Shown piece by piece: positions 11,158 through 20,758 of a DNA stretch of 44,844 nucleotides. A model generated the notes under the pieces. It worked only from the letters and a program-made list of their open reading frames with translations. It searched no databases and was not told the DNA's origin. The position numbers and the translations under genes are program-made. Source of the DNA: Hysterium pulicare CBS 123377 (lineage: Eukaryota; Ascomycota; Dothideomycetes; Hysteriales; Hysteriaceae); contig AJFK01000847.1 of the NCBI GenBank assembly GCA_000467715.1, positions 1 through 44,844 on the forward strand. Reading direction: 5' to 3'. How positions within the stretch are numbered: position 1 is the stretch's first letter; every line of letters starts with the position of its first letter.

Positions 11158-11289
11158 CTCTCCCTCGGGGAATCGACTACTTTCAATTAGCATGATATAA
11201 ATTATCGATAAGACGGGCAACACTTACACCCCGGTCTCCCGCGCTTGTTGGTTGACAAGCGGAAATCATGACCACTAGACCAAGGAAGA
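11158..11289 (-). tRNA. tRNA-Asp(GUC)-like gene with a spliceosomal-type intron in the T loop
   Basis: Read on the minus strand from 11289. The acceptor stem TCTTCCT pairs perfectly with AGGGAGA (7 of 7, one G-U) and the discriminator is G73, the Asp identity base. The D arm carries the A box TGGTCTAGTGG. The anticodon stem TCCGC/GCGGG encloses TTGTCA with anticodon GTC. A 9-nt insert at the canonical 37/38 site (11244-11252, ACCAACAAG) can pair with the anticodon-loop strand like an ordinary tRNA intron. The T stem is CGGGG/CCCCG. Between T54 and T55 sits a 51-nt insert (11177-11227). It starts GTAAGTG, has a GCTAAT branch-like site and ends TAG. Removing both inserts leaves 72 nt and restores the B box GGTTCGATTCC. 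It may be a functional gene needing two splicing systems, or a structurally conserved pseudogene. Confidence 0.8.
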
Positions 11290-12211
11290 TTATTGAGCAG
11301 TTTGGAAATTTAATAATTATATATAGTAAGTTAATTTTTGTGGAGGCTGTCGCAGAGAACAACGTTCTGTTACTAAACTGTGGGTGCTTACTAACGTAAC
11401 AGACCTTAGCGACTGAATCACGATCTCCGCTCGATGTCCTCCGTGTTGCGGTAATCTGCGTGTAAGCCTACCATTGCAATCACCAACCATGTCTTGCTTC
11501 ATTCGTTGGCACTCGTGCAGCCAAAATCTTTCGCGCAAACAGGGCGAAGCAAGAGAAGAATGCTAGTATCTTCCTTCGTTCCTTTTACTGCACAGCTATT
11601 CCTTCAGCGCCGCAGGACAATATCGCAAGTCTCCCTTGTATCGATCAGGTTCACAATGGGTGTCATTATTTGTTACTACAGACTTTAAAGTCACCCAAGT
11701 CCGGGTAGATTATATTCTATAAGGTCCTTCTAAATGATCTTAAGGCTGGCAACTTGCTTCAACGCCTTGTACCGAGGTTAAATTTGCTTCACATGCTGTT
11801 GGAAAAAGAAGGTGGTAGGCGTTGGCCTATCTAAAAACGACGAATTATGACACCCCCTGTGGTTGACGCCAGCTTTCACCAGCAAGGACACCGCAACGAT
11901 TCACGCATCTCTTATATTTATACCTTCCCATCGCCTAGGACAACTCTGATGACGAAATGGCGGAAGAGTTGGATAGTGGGAGCGATGGGGATATTTGTTT
12001 ACGCTGTAAATCATCAGGGGCAGCATTTGACTCTATACGGCCCCCAAAATATAACTGTAGTAATATTTGCCAGGGGTAGCACTGTGGATCTAGGTACGGT
12101 AAAAACTTTTGACAAGAAATCTGATTCAGCGGAGTTTAGTTTAAATGGTTGCAGTACTAGTTTAGTGCGTGGAACTATGGTACGCACTGCAATGCATACC
12201 TTCAAGACATT
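11290..12211. other. Region between two tRNA-Asp-like copies; decayed coding traces
   Basis: AT-rich at the left. Around 11938-12040 one plus frame reads like protein (MAEELDSGSDGDICLRCKSSG) but soon runs into several stops, so any gene here is decayed. The 141-codon frame at 11847-12272 has no recognisable domain and runs into the duplicated tRNA segment, so I do not call it. Confidence 0.35.
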
Positions 12212-12220
12212 AAAAAAAAA
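12212..12220 (-). terminator. T tract 3' of the truncated tRNA-Asp copy
   Basis: Nine T on the minus strand, beginning 10 nt after the equivalent of the discriminator base at 12230. Same position and type as in the other copies. Confidence 0.5.
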
Positions 12221-12229
12221 TGTGAGTAA

Positions 12230-12334
12230 CTCTCCCTCGGGGAATCGACTACTTTCAATTAGCATGATATAAATTATCGATAAGACGGGCAACACTTACA
12301 CCCCGGTCTCCCGCGCTTGTTGGATGGCAAGCGG
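12230..12334 (-). pseudogene. 5'-truncated tRNA-Asp copy retaining the T-loop intron
   Basis: Nearly identical to 11158-11262 with a constant offset of 1,072 bp. The acceptor 3' strand, T arm, 51-nt GTAAGT...TAG intron (12249-12299) and variable arm are all present. The homology stops in the anticodon stem: the D arm and 5' acceptor strand are missing, and the anticodon triplet reads GCC instead of GTC. The short 37/38 insert is TCCAACAAG. It lies 33 bp beyond the stop codon of the phosphotransferase-like gene, on the same strand, so it may sit in that gene's 3' UTR. Confidence 0.75.
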
Positions 12335-12367
12335 CGCTTTTAACGGGAAATGTCGGGATAGCCGCAC

Positions 12368-13774
12368 TCATTTACATACACTGGAAAAAAGAGCAGTGCA
12401 CTCCTCCTTGTATAACTTTAACTGTCCCATCTTCATCTCGATGATTGACTCCATCTCTGCCCGCGTCTCGCCGTCAAGCGAGTGCACATTGCTATCGTTG
12501 TGTAGTGCGGCCCAATACACGGCGTCCACATCAAAACTCTTCCTTATTCCATAATTGAACCAGAAACGCCCAGTCCTCCACGAGTCACGCATTCGGGCAT
12601 AAAGAGGTGGCCCATTAGATTGCTTCATTGATTTCGACTCCACTCGTTCCAACGCTCGTAAGAACTGCTCCATTCTGGGCTCGTAGCATGCTAAGAACTC
12701 TCCCATATTGTGACGTTCAAGCCACATATCTGGCCCTAACAACAGCAACCACCAGGGCGGGTCGTAAGCGAACTGGGCCGGCATTGTGTTTGTAAACTCA
12801 AAATCCAGCACGGCGGTAATCTGGAGGGTTTTCGGGTCTATAAGCATGTTCGAAGGCTGCAGATCGTCACAGAAGGGTTTGAACGGACCGGTGTCTTCGA
12901 TGCAGTACTGAGGGATGAGCTGCTTGAATCGATGACGGGCAATAAATCGCTTCTGAGCATCTTCTGGGTTATCGGCAAGATTGCGCTGAGTACGAAGGTG
13001 AATCAGGTGTTCGTTTGCAAGATTCCGGAAGTATTCGGTTGCAGACGTAAAAGGCGCCGTTGGAAACCTATCGACAGGATAGCCTGAGACAGTAGCCAGC
13101 TCGTTCATGTTATATGTTAGGGGCCTTCCGGTAACAGACCATGTATTTGAAGCGGGTGCCTCTGAGATAGCTCCAATGCTGGTAAAATTAAGTCCAGAAA
13201 GTTGAACTAGCCATTCGGCGATCTGGTCATAGATAATATCTAGTGTTGTGATATCGATGTCTGGGTTTAGAATCACATCTTCTTGCGCGCTTTTGGTCGG
13301 TTGCTTCAGGACAGTTGATAACCGCATCCCATTGACATACTCCATGATGATGAATGGCCCTAGTTGTCGAGGACTTTCCCCAGTCAAACCCCAGCTGATT
13401 ATACGAGGCAGAGGTATGGTGGTACTTTGGCTCAAAAATTTCATAAAGTGAACCTCATTGGTGACCTTTTCGTCCCTGAAAGGTGTAGCCGTGTGGCCCG
13501 GCTTGGGAAACCGGATGATAGCATTTGGTCCATCGTCGTTGAAGCCGACACGGATGCTGAGATTGAAGGAGCCCTTGAGGTAACCGCCGAACTCGCCAAC
13601 CTTGCTTCCTGCCCGCCGGCTAGCAACAAAAGCTATTATCTCATCCCTTGATGCAAAGATCTTTCCAAACCAAGCTTTCCACTCGTTATCACCATCAGTC
13701 TCGGCTATCTCATCAAAGACGGTCATTTTCTCCGTAGCATCGAGGCGGGCTGATGGGGTCGTTTGGGGTATCAC
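12368..13774 (-). CDS. Aminoglycoside/choline-kinase-like phosphotransferase (APH family)
   Basis: Intronless, 468 aa. The N-lobe has a degenerate nucleotide loop (GGYLKGSFNLSIRVGF) and the hinge-like segment GPFIIMEYVNGMRL near residues 139-151. The catalytic loop reads FCDDLQPSN, with Asp304 and Asn309 in place but Cys302 where the family usually has His. The metal-binding Asp follows in AVLDFEFTN (Asp324). The WWLLLLGPDMWLERHNMGEF tail segment is typical of fungal APH-domain proteins. The family transfers phosphate to small hydroxyl or amino substrates; the substrate here is unknown and most fungal members are uncharacterised. ATG at 13774 is chosen; an internal ATG at 13726 would also keep the domain. 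A 17-bp perfect inverted repeat lies about 50 bp upstream, and a truncated tRNA copy follows the stop. Confidence 0.8.
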   Translation of the reverse strand: MIPQTTPSARLDATEKMTVFDEIAETDGDNEWKAWFGKIFASRDEIIAFVASRRAGSKVGEFGGYLKGSFNLSIRVGFNDDGPNAIIRFPKPGHTATPFRDEKVTNEVHFMKFLSQSTTIPLPRIISWGLTGESPRQLGPFIIMEYVNGMRLSTVLKQPTKSAQEDVILNPDIDITTLDIIYDQIAEWLVQLSGLNFTSIGAISEAPASNTWSVTGRPLTYNMNELATVSGYPVDRFPTAPFTSATEYFRNLANEHLIHLRTQRNLADNPEDAQKRFIARHRFKQLIPQYCIEDTGPFKPFCDDLQPSNMLIDPKTLQITAVLDFEFTNTMPAQFAYDPPWWLLLLGPDMWLERHNMGEFLACYEPRMEQFLRALERVESKSMKQSNGPPLYARMRDSWRTGRFWFNYGIRKSFDVDAVYWAALHNDSNVHSLDGETRAEMESIIEMKMGQLKLYKEECTALFSSVCK

Positions 13775-13826
13775 GATCGAGGTTGCTAGGATGAGTAAAG
13801 ATCGTGTTGCAACTTACCTTAGTTAC

Positions 13827-13875
13827 CTCAGACCTTAATGGCGAGCTTACTCAGCATGCGCCATTAAGGTCTGAG
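13827..13875. repeat. 17-bp perfect inverted repeat with 15-nt loop
   Basis: CTCAGACCTTAATGGCG at 13827-13843 is matched by its exact reverse complement at 13859-13875. It lies 53-101 bp upstream of the phosphotransferase start codon. It could be a cruciform or hairpin in the 5' leader, a dimeric regulatory site, or a scar of a small element. Confidence 0.8.
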
Positions 13876-14041
13876 CGCCGAGCAAGGCTTTTTACGCTAA
13901 CACGGCGATACGAGCTGGAGGCCTGCAACGCGGGGCAATATATATTACTAAGCAAAATCCGGTTTTCCACGTGAAGATGAGTTTTTTAATCCTAGGCTAA
14001 TTACAAAGCATTTAAAAGCCGCTCGCCGTGCTTGGAACACG

Positions 14042-14568
14042 TTACAACTTACACCTATAGATGCAGTGTTTGGATGGGCGGCGCAGAAGCATGAGGCGCG
14101 AAAGGCTTGTGCAAGAACCAGTCTTCCAATGGAGAAGGTCAACCTTCTGGAACTCAACACGCCTCAAAGTCTCCGTGTGCTTCTGCAAAAACAAATCCAG
14201 GTCAGCAACTTCAACTTCCATGTATACCATGATGACCTCCTCCAGATTTGTGAGGTGCACATCCCGTGCAATGTGCTCGAAGACGTCATGGCTTTCACCA
14301 TCAGAAGATAGCCTAAGTGACGCAACCGGAAGCCTTCGCCAGGTCAATCGGAGGCTGAGCATAGATCGTCGATTGCGCGCAGTTTCAATCTCCGTTGGTT
14401 AGCCAGCTTCCGCGGCTCTCTCGTTTTGGCACTCGCTTTTCGGTCGTCACTAGCTGCATGTTCATAATCATCTATATCCTGGGACCAGATTTCTTCTTGA
14501 CATTCCACGTCTTTTAGATCGTAACAGATTCGATCGATCGTCTCCGACGGAAGGGATTGAAGCATCAT
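14042..14568 (-). pseudogene. F-box protein remnant
   Basis: The minus frame starting at 14568 reads MMLQSLPSETIDRICYDL, an F-box N-terminus, and ends in a stop at 14344. A second minus frame (14042-14362) carries C-terminal-like segments common in fungal F-box proteins (HLTNLEEVIMVYMEVE, LDLFLQKHTETLRRVEF). The middle of such a protein (leucine-rich region) is absent, so an internal deletion plus frame change is likely. No product is expected. Confidence 0.55.
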
Positions 14569-15289
14569 TTTCTGAGGCAGAGAGTGATACTGGTAACGCT
14601 TATGGGAAACAGACTTGGAGAAGGGACTTAAAATAACGAGCTGCTCGGGGCCAAGGAGCGTTGGCAAGCTGCAGCAGTCCGTGCGGTGAATTGACCAACG
14701 CTTCTTTCAGCCGGCAGTCCAAGGCGAATCTTTGTCTTTGACCGATGTGGTTGTGTATGCATCACCTACTGTCATCTATCCATAGTGCTCAAAGCGCAAC
14801 AACGATAGACAACGTCTGGTGCTCCAGAGGGGATCATTTCAAATGCGGAAAGCAGAAGGCCAGAGAGATTTTCCTTTCGCATGGTCGTACTGACTAAAGT
14901 AGGACACGTTTTCTGCCTTAAATGCATCCTAAGGTGGATAACCACTTTCGGAAAAGGATTGGAACCTTCCCAGCTGTCCAACCTGTCGAACAGTAATCCT
15001 AGACCCCGAAAACACCAAATCTTTTAGACCTCGAAATCGCCAAATCATTTCCTCGATTCGAGACCGCACAGAATAATGTTGGGACACAGGACATGGAACC
15101 TACACGATGCGCAAGATGGGCAGTATGTTGGGATTGGGACTTGATTGTGGGTGTTTGGAGTTCGATCCTATCCGTAAGGTAGGCAGGCATATTGACGCGG
15201 ATTGAATACTGGGAGGTGGTGTAGCGATATCACGAATAAGCAAAGAAAATGTACAGGAGGTTGTTTCCATTTCTAGGCACAAAGATGAT
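14569..15289. other. No supported gene
   Basis: Short frames only. Probably debris between two F-box remnants; I see nothing recognisable. Confidence 0.4.
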
Positions 15290-16790
15290 TTATTTCCTAG
15301 GAGTAAGAATACATAGGCCCTGAAAGCTTAAATCTTTCGCACCACTAAATGCCTGCGGCGGCTGGAGCAGTTCCGCAAATCTAGGAAAGACGTGAGCTTG
15401 CCCCCAACCAAACTCTTTCCTTTCAAATATTATAAGAGTATCAAAGCAAGCTGTGCGTGACAGCATGTAGCGCATAATTGCGTTGGCGATTCGTTCGTAG
15501 GACAGGGAGCCTAGCTGCTCTGGAGCCGCCATTCGTAGTGAACGAAGTTTAGGGAATCTTGCGATCACATCCTGTTCAAAAGTTAGTGCGTCTCTGGTAG
15601 TAGAGTTGTAGGACTGTCACCAAAATGTCTGTCAGACCAGATTTCTCTAACTGTGTGGACATGAAGAAAGTCGACGGTGGTGGAGGTAAATTCATGCTCA
15701 ACTCTTTAAGGTAAAGACATTTCCGACATATTGTGTTAATCTCGACGTCGGTATAGATCCATGGTGCGTTGATGAATAAGCGACGGAGGGATGAGGCATG
15801 TTGCTTAAAAGAATAGAGGTGGAGTCTTCCTCGGATGTGTTGATTGCGGAGAGTAACCTCCACGTCAACGAGACCACTGAAGCTACGAATGAAACCCGAA
15901 AGGTGTCTGAAACAATCGTCTTCAGTGCTGTAGTATCGAAATGTCCTTAGGGCAAGCTTTCCAGATTCAGCCATGAAGCCGAGCGCTTCCGCGCTTCCGC
16001 GCTTCCGCACTCAATTAGACTGAGCTCTTGTAGGCTGGGGAGACACTGAAGCAGACTACGTTGACATACGACGTCGACTCGGTGCCAGCCTACGGATCGA
16101 ATCTTGTTCGACGAGGGCCATTCGTGTTGCTGAAGTTCGTAGCGACCCAACGTGTCGTAACGGTAGTCCTTGACAACGGCCCAGGACTCCAGATTAGGGA
16201 CTTGGTCAAGGAAGAGTCTTAGACTGAGTCTGGACTCATCAAAGCCATTTCTCCAGAGCCAGGTCAGGCTCTTTAAACCCTTTAGCGAACGACCAATAAC
16301 ACTTTTCAATTGTAATAGCTTTTTCTCGTTGCGCTCATTGTCAACTCCAATTTGGAGATGGCTGAGCTTGTTCTGTTTGGATAGCAGGCGGTGCAACACT
16401 CGTAAGCGGACCGTTGTGTTGATGAAAAACTTAATTAAATCATTTTCAGTCAGGCCACTGAGGATATCTATCAGAGTTTCGTGGAACTCCTCTTTCTAAT
16501 CGTCGATGAGTATACAAAGTGTTCGAACATGAAGTAAAGGCGTGTTCGATGACATCGTAAGGTAGTCAATATCCCTATCCTTCCGGGAGTCAATAACAAG
16601 GGTCGTATCCTGCCATAGTATTGGACCGATGAAGTGTCGTATCCCCTTGGCAACAAGGCATAGATTCTTCAAATCGCATTTTTGAACCTATGCGACATTA
16701 GCTTTCACATTTCACGGCAATAGATCTCAGATCATTTCATACATGCCTAGCAACATTAGACATCACTTCAAGAGGTAGATCGAGGAACAT
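15290..16790 (-). pseudogene. F-box/LRR-type protein pseudogene
   Basis: Starts MFLDLPLEVMSNVARH at 16790 (F-box), then an intron (GTATGA...GCTAAT...ATAG) leads to VQKCDLKNLCLVAKGIRHF, helix 2-3 of an F-box. The reading frame continues through LWQDTTLVIDSRKDRDIDYL to an in-frame TAG at 16496-16498. It goes on to leucine-rich segments (LKGLKSLTWLW, LPSLQELSLIECG), where a third copy of an 8-bp unit (15985-16008) shifts the frame. After the shift it continues LRTFRYYSTEDDCFRHLSG, LSMNLPPPPSTFF, then a 49-nt GT-AG intron (15572-15620) and a last exon ending at 15290. One nonsense change plus one 8-bp expansion suffice to explain the break, so decay is recent. Such proteins normally present substrates to SCF ubiquitin ligases. 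Confidence 0.7.
15985..16008. repeat. 8-bp unit GCTTCCGC in three tandem copies
   Basis: Three exact copies inside the F-box/LRR pseudogene. With two copies the upstream and downstream frames join (ECGSAEALGFMAESG); three copies break them. Slippage expansion is the simple reading. Confidence 0.85.
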
Positions 16791-18269
16791 CTCAGCGTGA
16801 TAAAGTAGATCCAAGTTCCATGGGTTATGGGTAGGTTAAAGCACCGCAGTTTTGGAGCGAGCCAGATGGAACTTGAAGCTCCGTTCATGAGGCCCTATCC
16901 TCCCTGGCCATCCCGTCCATCCCGTCCATCCCGTTCGATTTCTGTCAGACTCTTGGGTTTATGCAGCAATACGATTTGGCTTATGCTCGGCCCGCATACA
17001 CAGCTCATCTCGAGCTACTTTGTGGCGTTACTTGCTCTGCAGAGCGACATGCTGGCTAGGTGCACAGCATCATTAGCGGACACAAATACTTCTGTTCCCA
17101 CCTGCACATATCACGCGTGCATAAAATATGCGGAATATTTCTGAATGCAAGACTTGGGTGATCCCCATGCAGCTCTTTCGTTCCAATTCTTACTAATGCA
17201 GTGATTATGCATTAATCTAGCAGAGAAAAGCAGCTTGCATTGTGTCTACACGCCGCCTAACCACTCCGCCAAACATGATCCCTGGTCGGTATGCTCGAAA
17301 ATATGCTTGCACCGCGCATTCCACGCTGCGTCTCGCTTGAATTCCAAGTCAATGACCTGTTTACAGAGGCCACACTAAAACTGGATTTGTCCGTTACTAC
17401 CCAAATGACCTGACCTTGCTTGCTCTTCGAGTTTTTCTGTGGGAATCTGGTGGTCTTGTAAATGTGATATGATACAGTAAAAAACCGTGTAGGTTGGCCG
17501 CGAGCTGCCGACACAAATCATACACAGCCGGCGCTCAGGCATGAAGTGTTGTGTGTGTTGGTGCCGCTTCCAGTCTTCTTTAGTGTCAAATCCTGCATTG
17601 CACTCTTGATAAAGACAGGGCCATTCGTGTCAAGCACTAAAGGTTATTTTGATATTCGAGGGAGTAGAAGTCTGCGCCTAAAAGGTGAGCGTCTATGTGA
17701 GACCTTTAGGTTCTGGGGACATCACATTATTGCTTTGATAGGAAGGATTGCTTATCTTTTAGAGGTTTTGTTCGATGTTCGAAACGTGAATAGAGAAGAG
17801 ACGAAACACTTGCTATTTATGGTGATGGCTGGGAAAGCGCTGGCTCGAATAGCTCGGCAATGAATTCATAGCGGATGTGTATGCATGAAGTGGCTGAGTG
17901 CCACGCCACCACTCTCTACGCGACTGGATCGAAGCACGGGTCGTAAGCTTGGATCTAGAGGGGGGACTGCATGAGGATGGGTAGGATGAGGAGACTGGAG
18001 GATAGATCTGCGATGTATGGCGACAAGGCCGCCTGAGGATAAGCTGAGGGGGCGGGGAAGCGGGAGGTCGGGCCAGAGGAGTAGGATGAGGCGGAACGAT
18101 TGGGCCGTTCTAGAAGGCTACAGCGAAGCAAGACAAATGATTGATTGCAACAGTTACAGAGTCGCAATACGAGTATAGTTACATTTTCCATTCTTCACAA
18201 GCCTGTAAACTTGTCTTGGAGGTAGACATGTTACCGTCTCTTGGTTCCTCTCGCATCTTTATACGCGTG
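16791..18269. other. No supported gene; one minisatellite
   Basis: Frames at 16827-17144, 17257-17514 and 17546-17863 are about 100 codons or fewer with no domain I recognise. The last has hydrophobic stretches (HHIIALIGRIAYLLEVLF) but no support. A 9-bp tandem repeat is present at 16908-16934. Confidence 0.4.
16908..16934. repeat. 9-bp tandem repeat CCATCCCGT x3
   Basis: Three exact copies. A compositionally similar GGACGCCC-type short repeat occurs at about 22538-22570. Confidence 0.8.
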
Positions 18270-18770
18270 TTATGTTGTTGATGATTGTGTTGCATGGGTC
18301 TCTTGCATCCTTATAAGCATTTGATGTTGTTGAATATTCTTTTGCTTAAGTTCATTTATCTCCTGCTCGAGCTGCTGAATGCGAAGACGCGCCGCTTGTA
18401 GTTCTCCTTCTAGGTCTGGCTGTAATTGTCTAAGTTCATTTGTCTCCTGTTCGAGCTCCTGAATGCGAAGACGTGCCGCTTGTAACTTTCCATCTATTGG
18501 TGGTATCTGGATTGGTCCATACTCGCAATGAAAATTTCTTTTCAGACAAGGATCGCAAGGTTGCGTCCCAGTGCACTTTGATTTCCGCTGGCGACATGAA
18601 AGACAAGCTTTGTCAGATTTTCTCTTCTGCGTGTATTGGATAGGGACCATAGGCAGCGCATTTTCAAGCGGTAGAGTTTGGAACGTAGGGACTTGGGATT
18701 GATCAAGAATTAAATTGTCAACTTGAAGAGGGCTGTAGACAAACGAATGCAAGGAATACATATCAGCCAT
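18270..18770 (-). CDS. Minimal Zn2Cys6 DNA-binding protein with duplicated coiled coil
   Basis: 166 aa from ATG 18770; the longer frame upstream begins only at a TTG. The zinc cluster is Cys56, Cys59, Cys66, Cys72, Cys75, Cys82 (spacing C-2-C-6-C-5-C-2-C-6-C) with the basic helix RQRKSK, so it should bind CGG-type half sites. Right after it, LQAARLRIQELEQETNEL (from residue 96) recurs as LQAARLRIQQLEQEINEL (from residue 124). The period is 28 residues, exactly four heptads, giving an extended dimerisation coiled coil. The fungal transcription-factor middle homology domain and any activation domain are missing. The protein may be a dominant-negative-like or accessory DNA-binding dimer, or a truncated factor. 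Its neighbours are decayed genes. Confidence 0.75.
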   Translation of the reverse strand: MADMYSLHSFVYSPLQVDNLILDQSQVPTFQTLPLENALPMVPIQYTQKRKSDKACLSCRQRKSKCTGTQPCDPCLKRNFHCEYGPIQIPPIDGKLQAARLRIQELEQETNELRQLQPDLEGELQAARLRIQQLEQEINELKQKNIQQHQMLIRMQETHATQSSTT

Positions 18771-19087
18771 TTTTGATAGAGTTGAAGGCTGACAAGGCAG
18801 AGAAGGCAAACAGTAGGAGACTGAAAGAAGCAGGGCGTAAATTATATGTACGATTCATGCATGCACTAGCTTGAGGCCGTGTGAACGGCGGATATGGCGG
18901 ACAAAGACTCACGGGGTCTGAGCTTGGCTGCATGGTGCCCTTGGCCTAGTAGAATCATTTCCGAAGATCTGTATTAAGGATTGATATTGCCTAAACCTGC
19001 AAGAACCTTTCATAAGGCCCTTTACCAGACCCTTGCCCTCGCACAAGGGAGCGCACTGTCTCGGCTGCAAGGTTCCGCGGCCCGTGG
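18771..19087. other. Upstream region of the Zn2Cys6 gene
   Basis: No gene seen. Presumed promoter side of the minus-strand zinc-cluster gene. Confidence 0.4.
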
Positions 19088-19445
19088 CTATCCTGCTGTT
19101 GGCCGCCCTGGTATTCGCTCTATCGTTGTTGGCTCCATAGTTGCTGGCTGTCCTGTCGTTCCTGCCATTGGCTGGCCCGTCGTTGGCTGCTGAACGCCCT
19201 CAAGTGATACCTGCCTTGCCTCAGATGGTAGGTGTCGCGAGCTGAGGTAGCGTCTCCTTTCGCGCATGATAATCGACATACGCCACTTCACAATGTCTGG
19301 CCCAACGTGGGGAATATTTTCAGCGCCGAGACGCTCGTTGATTCGATCTTTTATCGCAGTCCTTTCCTCTGCCGAGAGATCAATCCAGGAGGGCCAATTA
19401 GGATGATCACTAAGAAGCCTTCTACCCTCCTCCTTGGTAATGAAC
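19088..19445 (-). pseudogene. Coding remnant of unknown family
   Basis: A minus frame reads convincingly like protein, for example ITKEEGRRLLSDHPNWPSW, IDLSAEERTAIKDRINERLG, ENIPHVGPDIVKWRMSIIM, then a Thr/Gln/Pro-rich end and a stop at 19088. Immediately upstream a TGA interrupts what looks like the same protein (MFKEVAAEAKLRGF), and no splice pair removes it convincingly. I do not recognise the family. Most likely a broken or partial gene. Confidence 0.4.
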
Positions 19446-20471
19446 TGTTCTCAAAAGCCTCTTAGTTTCGCTTCTGCAGCAACTTCTTTAAACATGCTTA
19501 TTGGTTGCTCTCACATAAAATGTTTGCCACTGTTCATAAGTATGTCCAGCAACTTGCTGTACCTCATTGGCAGTTGCCCTCATTGTGAAACTCATCTTGC
19601 ATTCCTGGGGATATTGAAAGAGTTTCCGTATCGACCATGCGGGGCTTGCGTCTATGTCCGATCAGGGATAGCAGGTATTGTGATCTGTGCGCACCTGCAT
19701 TCGCTCAACCCATGGAAACCCTCACATCATCCCAGACCAACTCATGTCCCGTCTCGTGTCGTTCCGTATCGCCCCAATGCTTTTTTAGAAATTGCTCGGT
19801 CCATGGCCCAGGAGAGTTACCCGCGATAATGCATTTCCGCGTTAGCTATTACCTCGACTATGCTTAAGCCAATCAGTTGCACACCTGATACGCTAATCCA
19901 CTTTGGTTGTTACCTTGAAGACGCTAACGCAACTGCAGCATCACCAACCACGACATGATACTCTCTTCTGCAGCCAGGGGAAACGCACTATAACTATCTC
20001 TGACCCATCATGCCTCGCGAACTCGACTCTAGTTCTTGCTATATTCGAGCCGTTGCTCCTGTTAATTGTTGAGATTAAGCGACTAGGACACGTTATATGG
20101 ATCATAATGGACAACCTTGAAGGGACGCCTAACAGCCACGAATCGACTTTTCAGTTTGGATTAAAGTGAGAAGACTTTAAACTTTTCCAGGGTGTGAAGG
20201 GGAAGCTTCCTACCGAGCTGTTCGACAAGATTGAGGCCATCTCCTGTCAGCGGCAAGACATCCAGCCAACCGATAATCATGGAGAGAACGTCGAGCTGCT
20301 GTTCAGCTGCGGGGAAGAAGTGGATTTTGCAGGATCCTATCATGTACTCGTGCTCCAGAATGGTTACCGTTTGGTTGAACGAATAGGGGCTTGAGCGCTC
20401 ACGCTGTCCATTATTTCCTTCTCTTATTAGTCAGTGGAACGCATTGCAATCGCTTCCTAGCAATTGAGGAA
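19446..20471. other. No firm gene
   Basis: A plus frame at 20185-20394 looks partly coding (GKLPTELFDKIEAISCQR, reminiscent of the start of an F-box) but has no credible start or partner exon. The rest is uninformative. Confidence 0.35.
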
Positions 20472-20666
20472 ATGATCACGAATCCGCATGATACGTGGAC
20501 GATGCAGGACGATATCAAATTGTGGAGCGTAGTAACAGGATTTAGAGGTCAAAAGATAAAATGGAAGAGGGTTGAAGAATTCTTCAAAGATCGACCTTGG
20601 CAAGAATGTCGCAGACGCTATCTTAGGCTTCTAGAGCAAAACCAATCCAATGTATATAGTATCTAA
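20472..20666 (+). CDS. Single SANT/Myb-like domain, small ORF
   Basis: 64 aa from ATG 20472. The sequence TWTMQDDIKLWSVVTGFRG, IKWKRVEEFF and RPWQECRRRYLRLLEQ has the regularly spaced tryptophans/aromatics and helical pattern of a Myb/SANT repeat. In fungi such short domains occur as C-terminal parts of Myb-like factors, so this may be the last exon of a decayed gene whose upstream part is around 20108-20394. No upstream splice site convinced me. Confidence 0.4.
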   Translation: MITNPHDTWTMQDDIKLWSVVTGFRGQKIKWKRVEEFFKDRPWQECRRRYLRLLEQNQSNVYSI

Positions 20667-20758
20667 TGGAAATGTGTGAATCGCTGGACCAGCGCCTTCC
20701 CAATCGCCACTGTCATCTGCACTAGTATTCCCCCCTTCATGCACCGAAACGAAAGGCG

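Noticed and set aside
11847-12272. 141-codon plus ORF between the tRNA copies
   Set aside because: It overlaps the duplicated tRNA segment, shows no domain, and another frame in the same place looks more like decayed protein.
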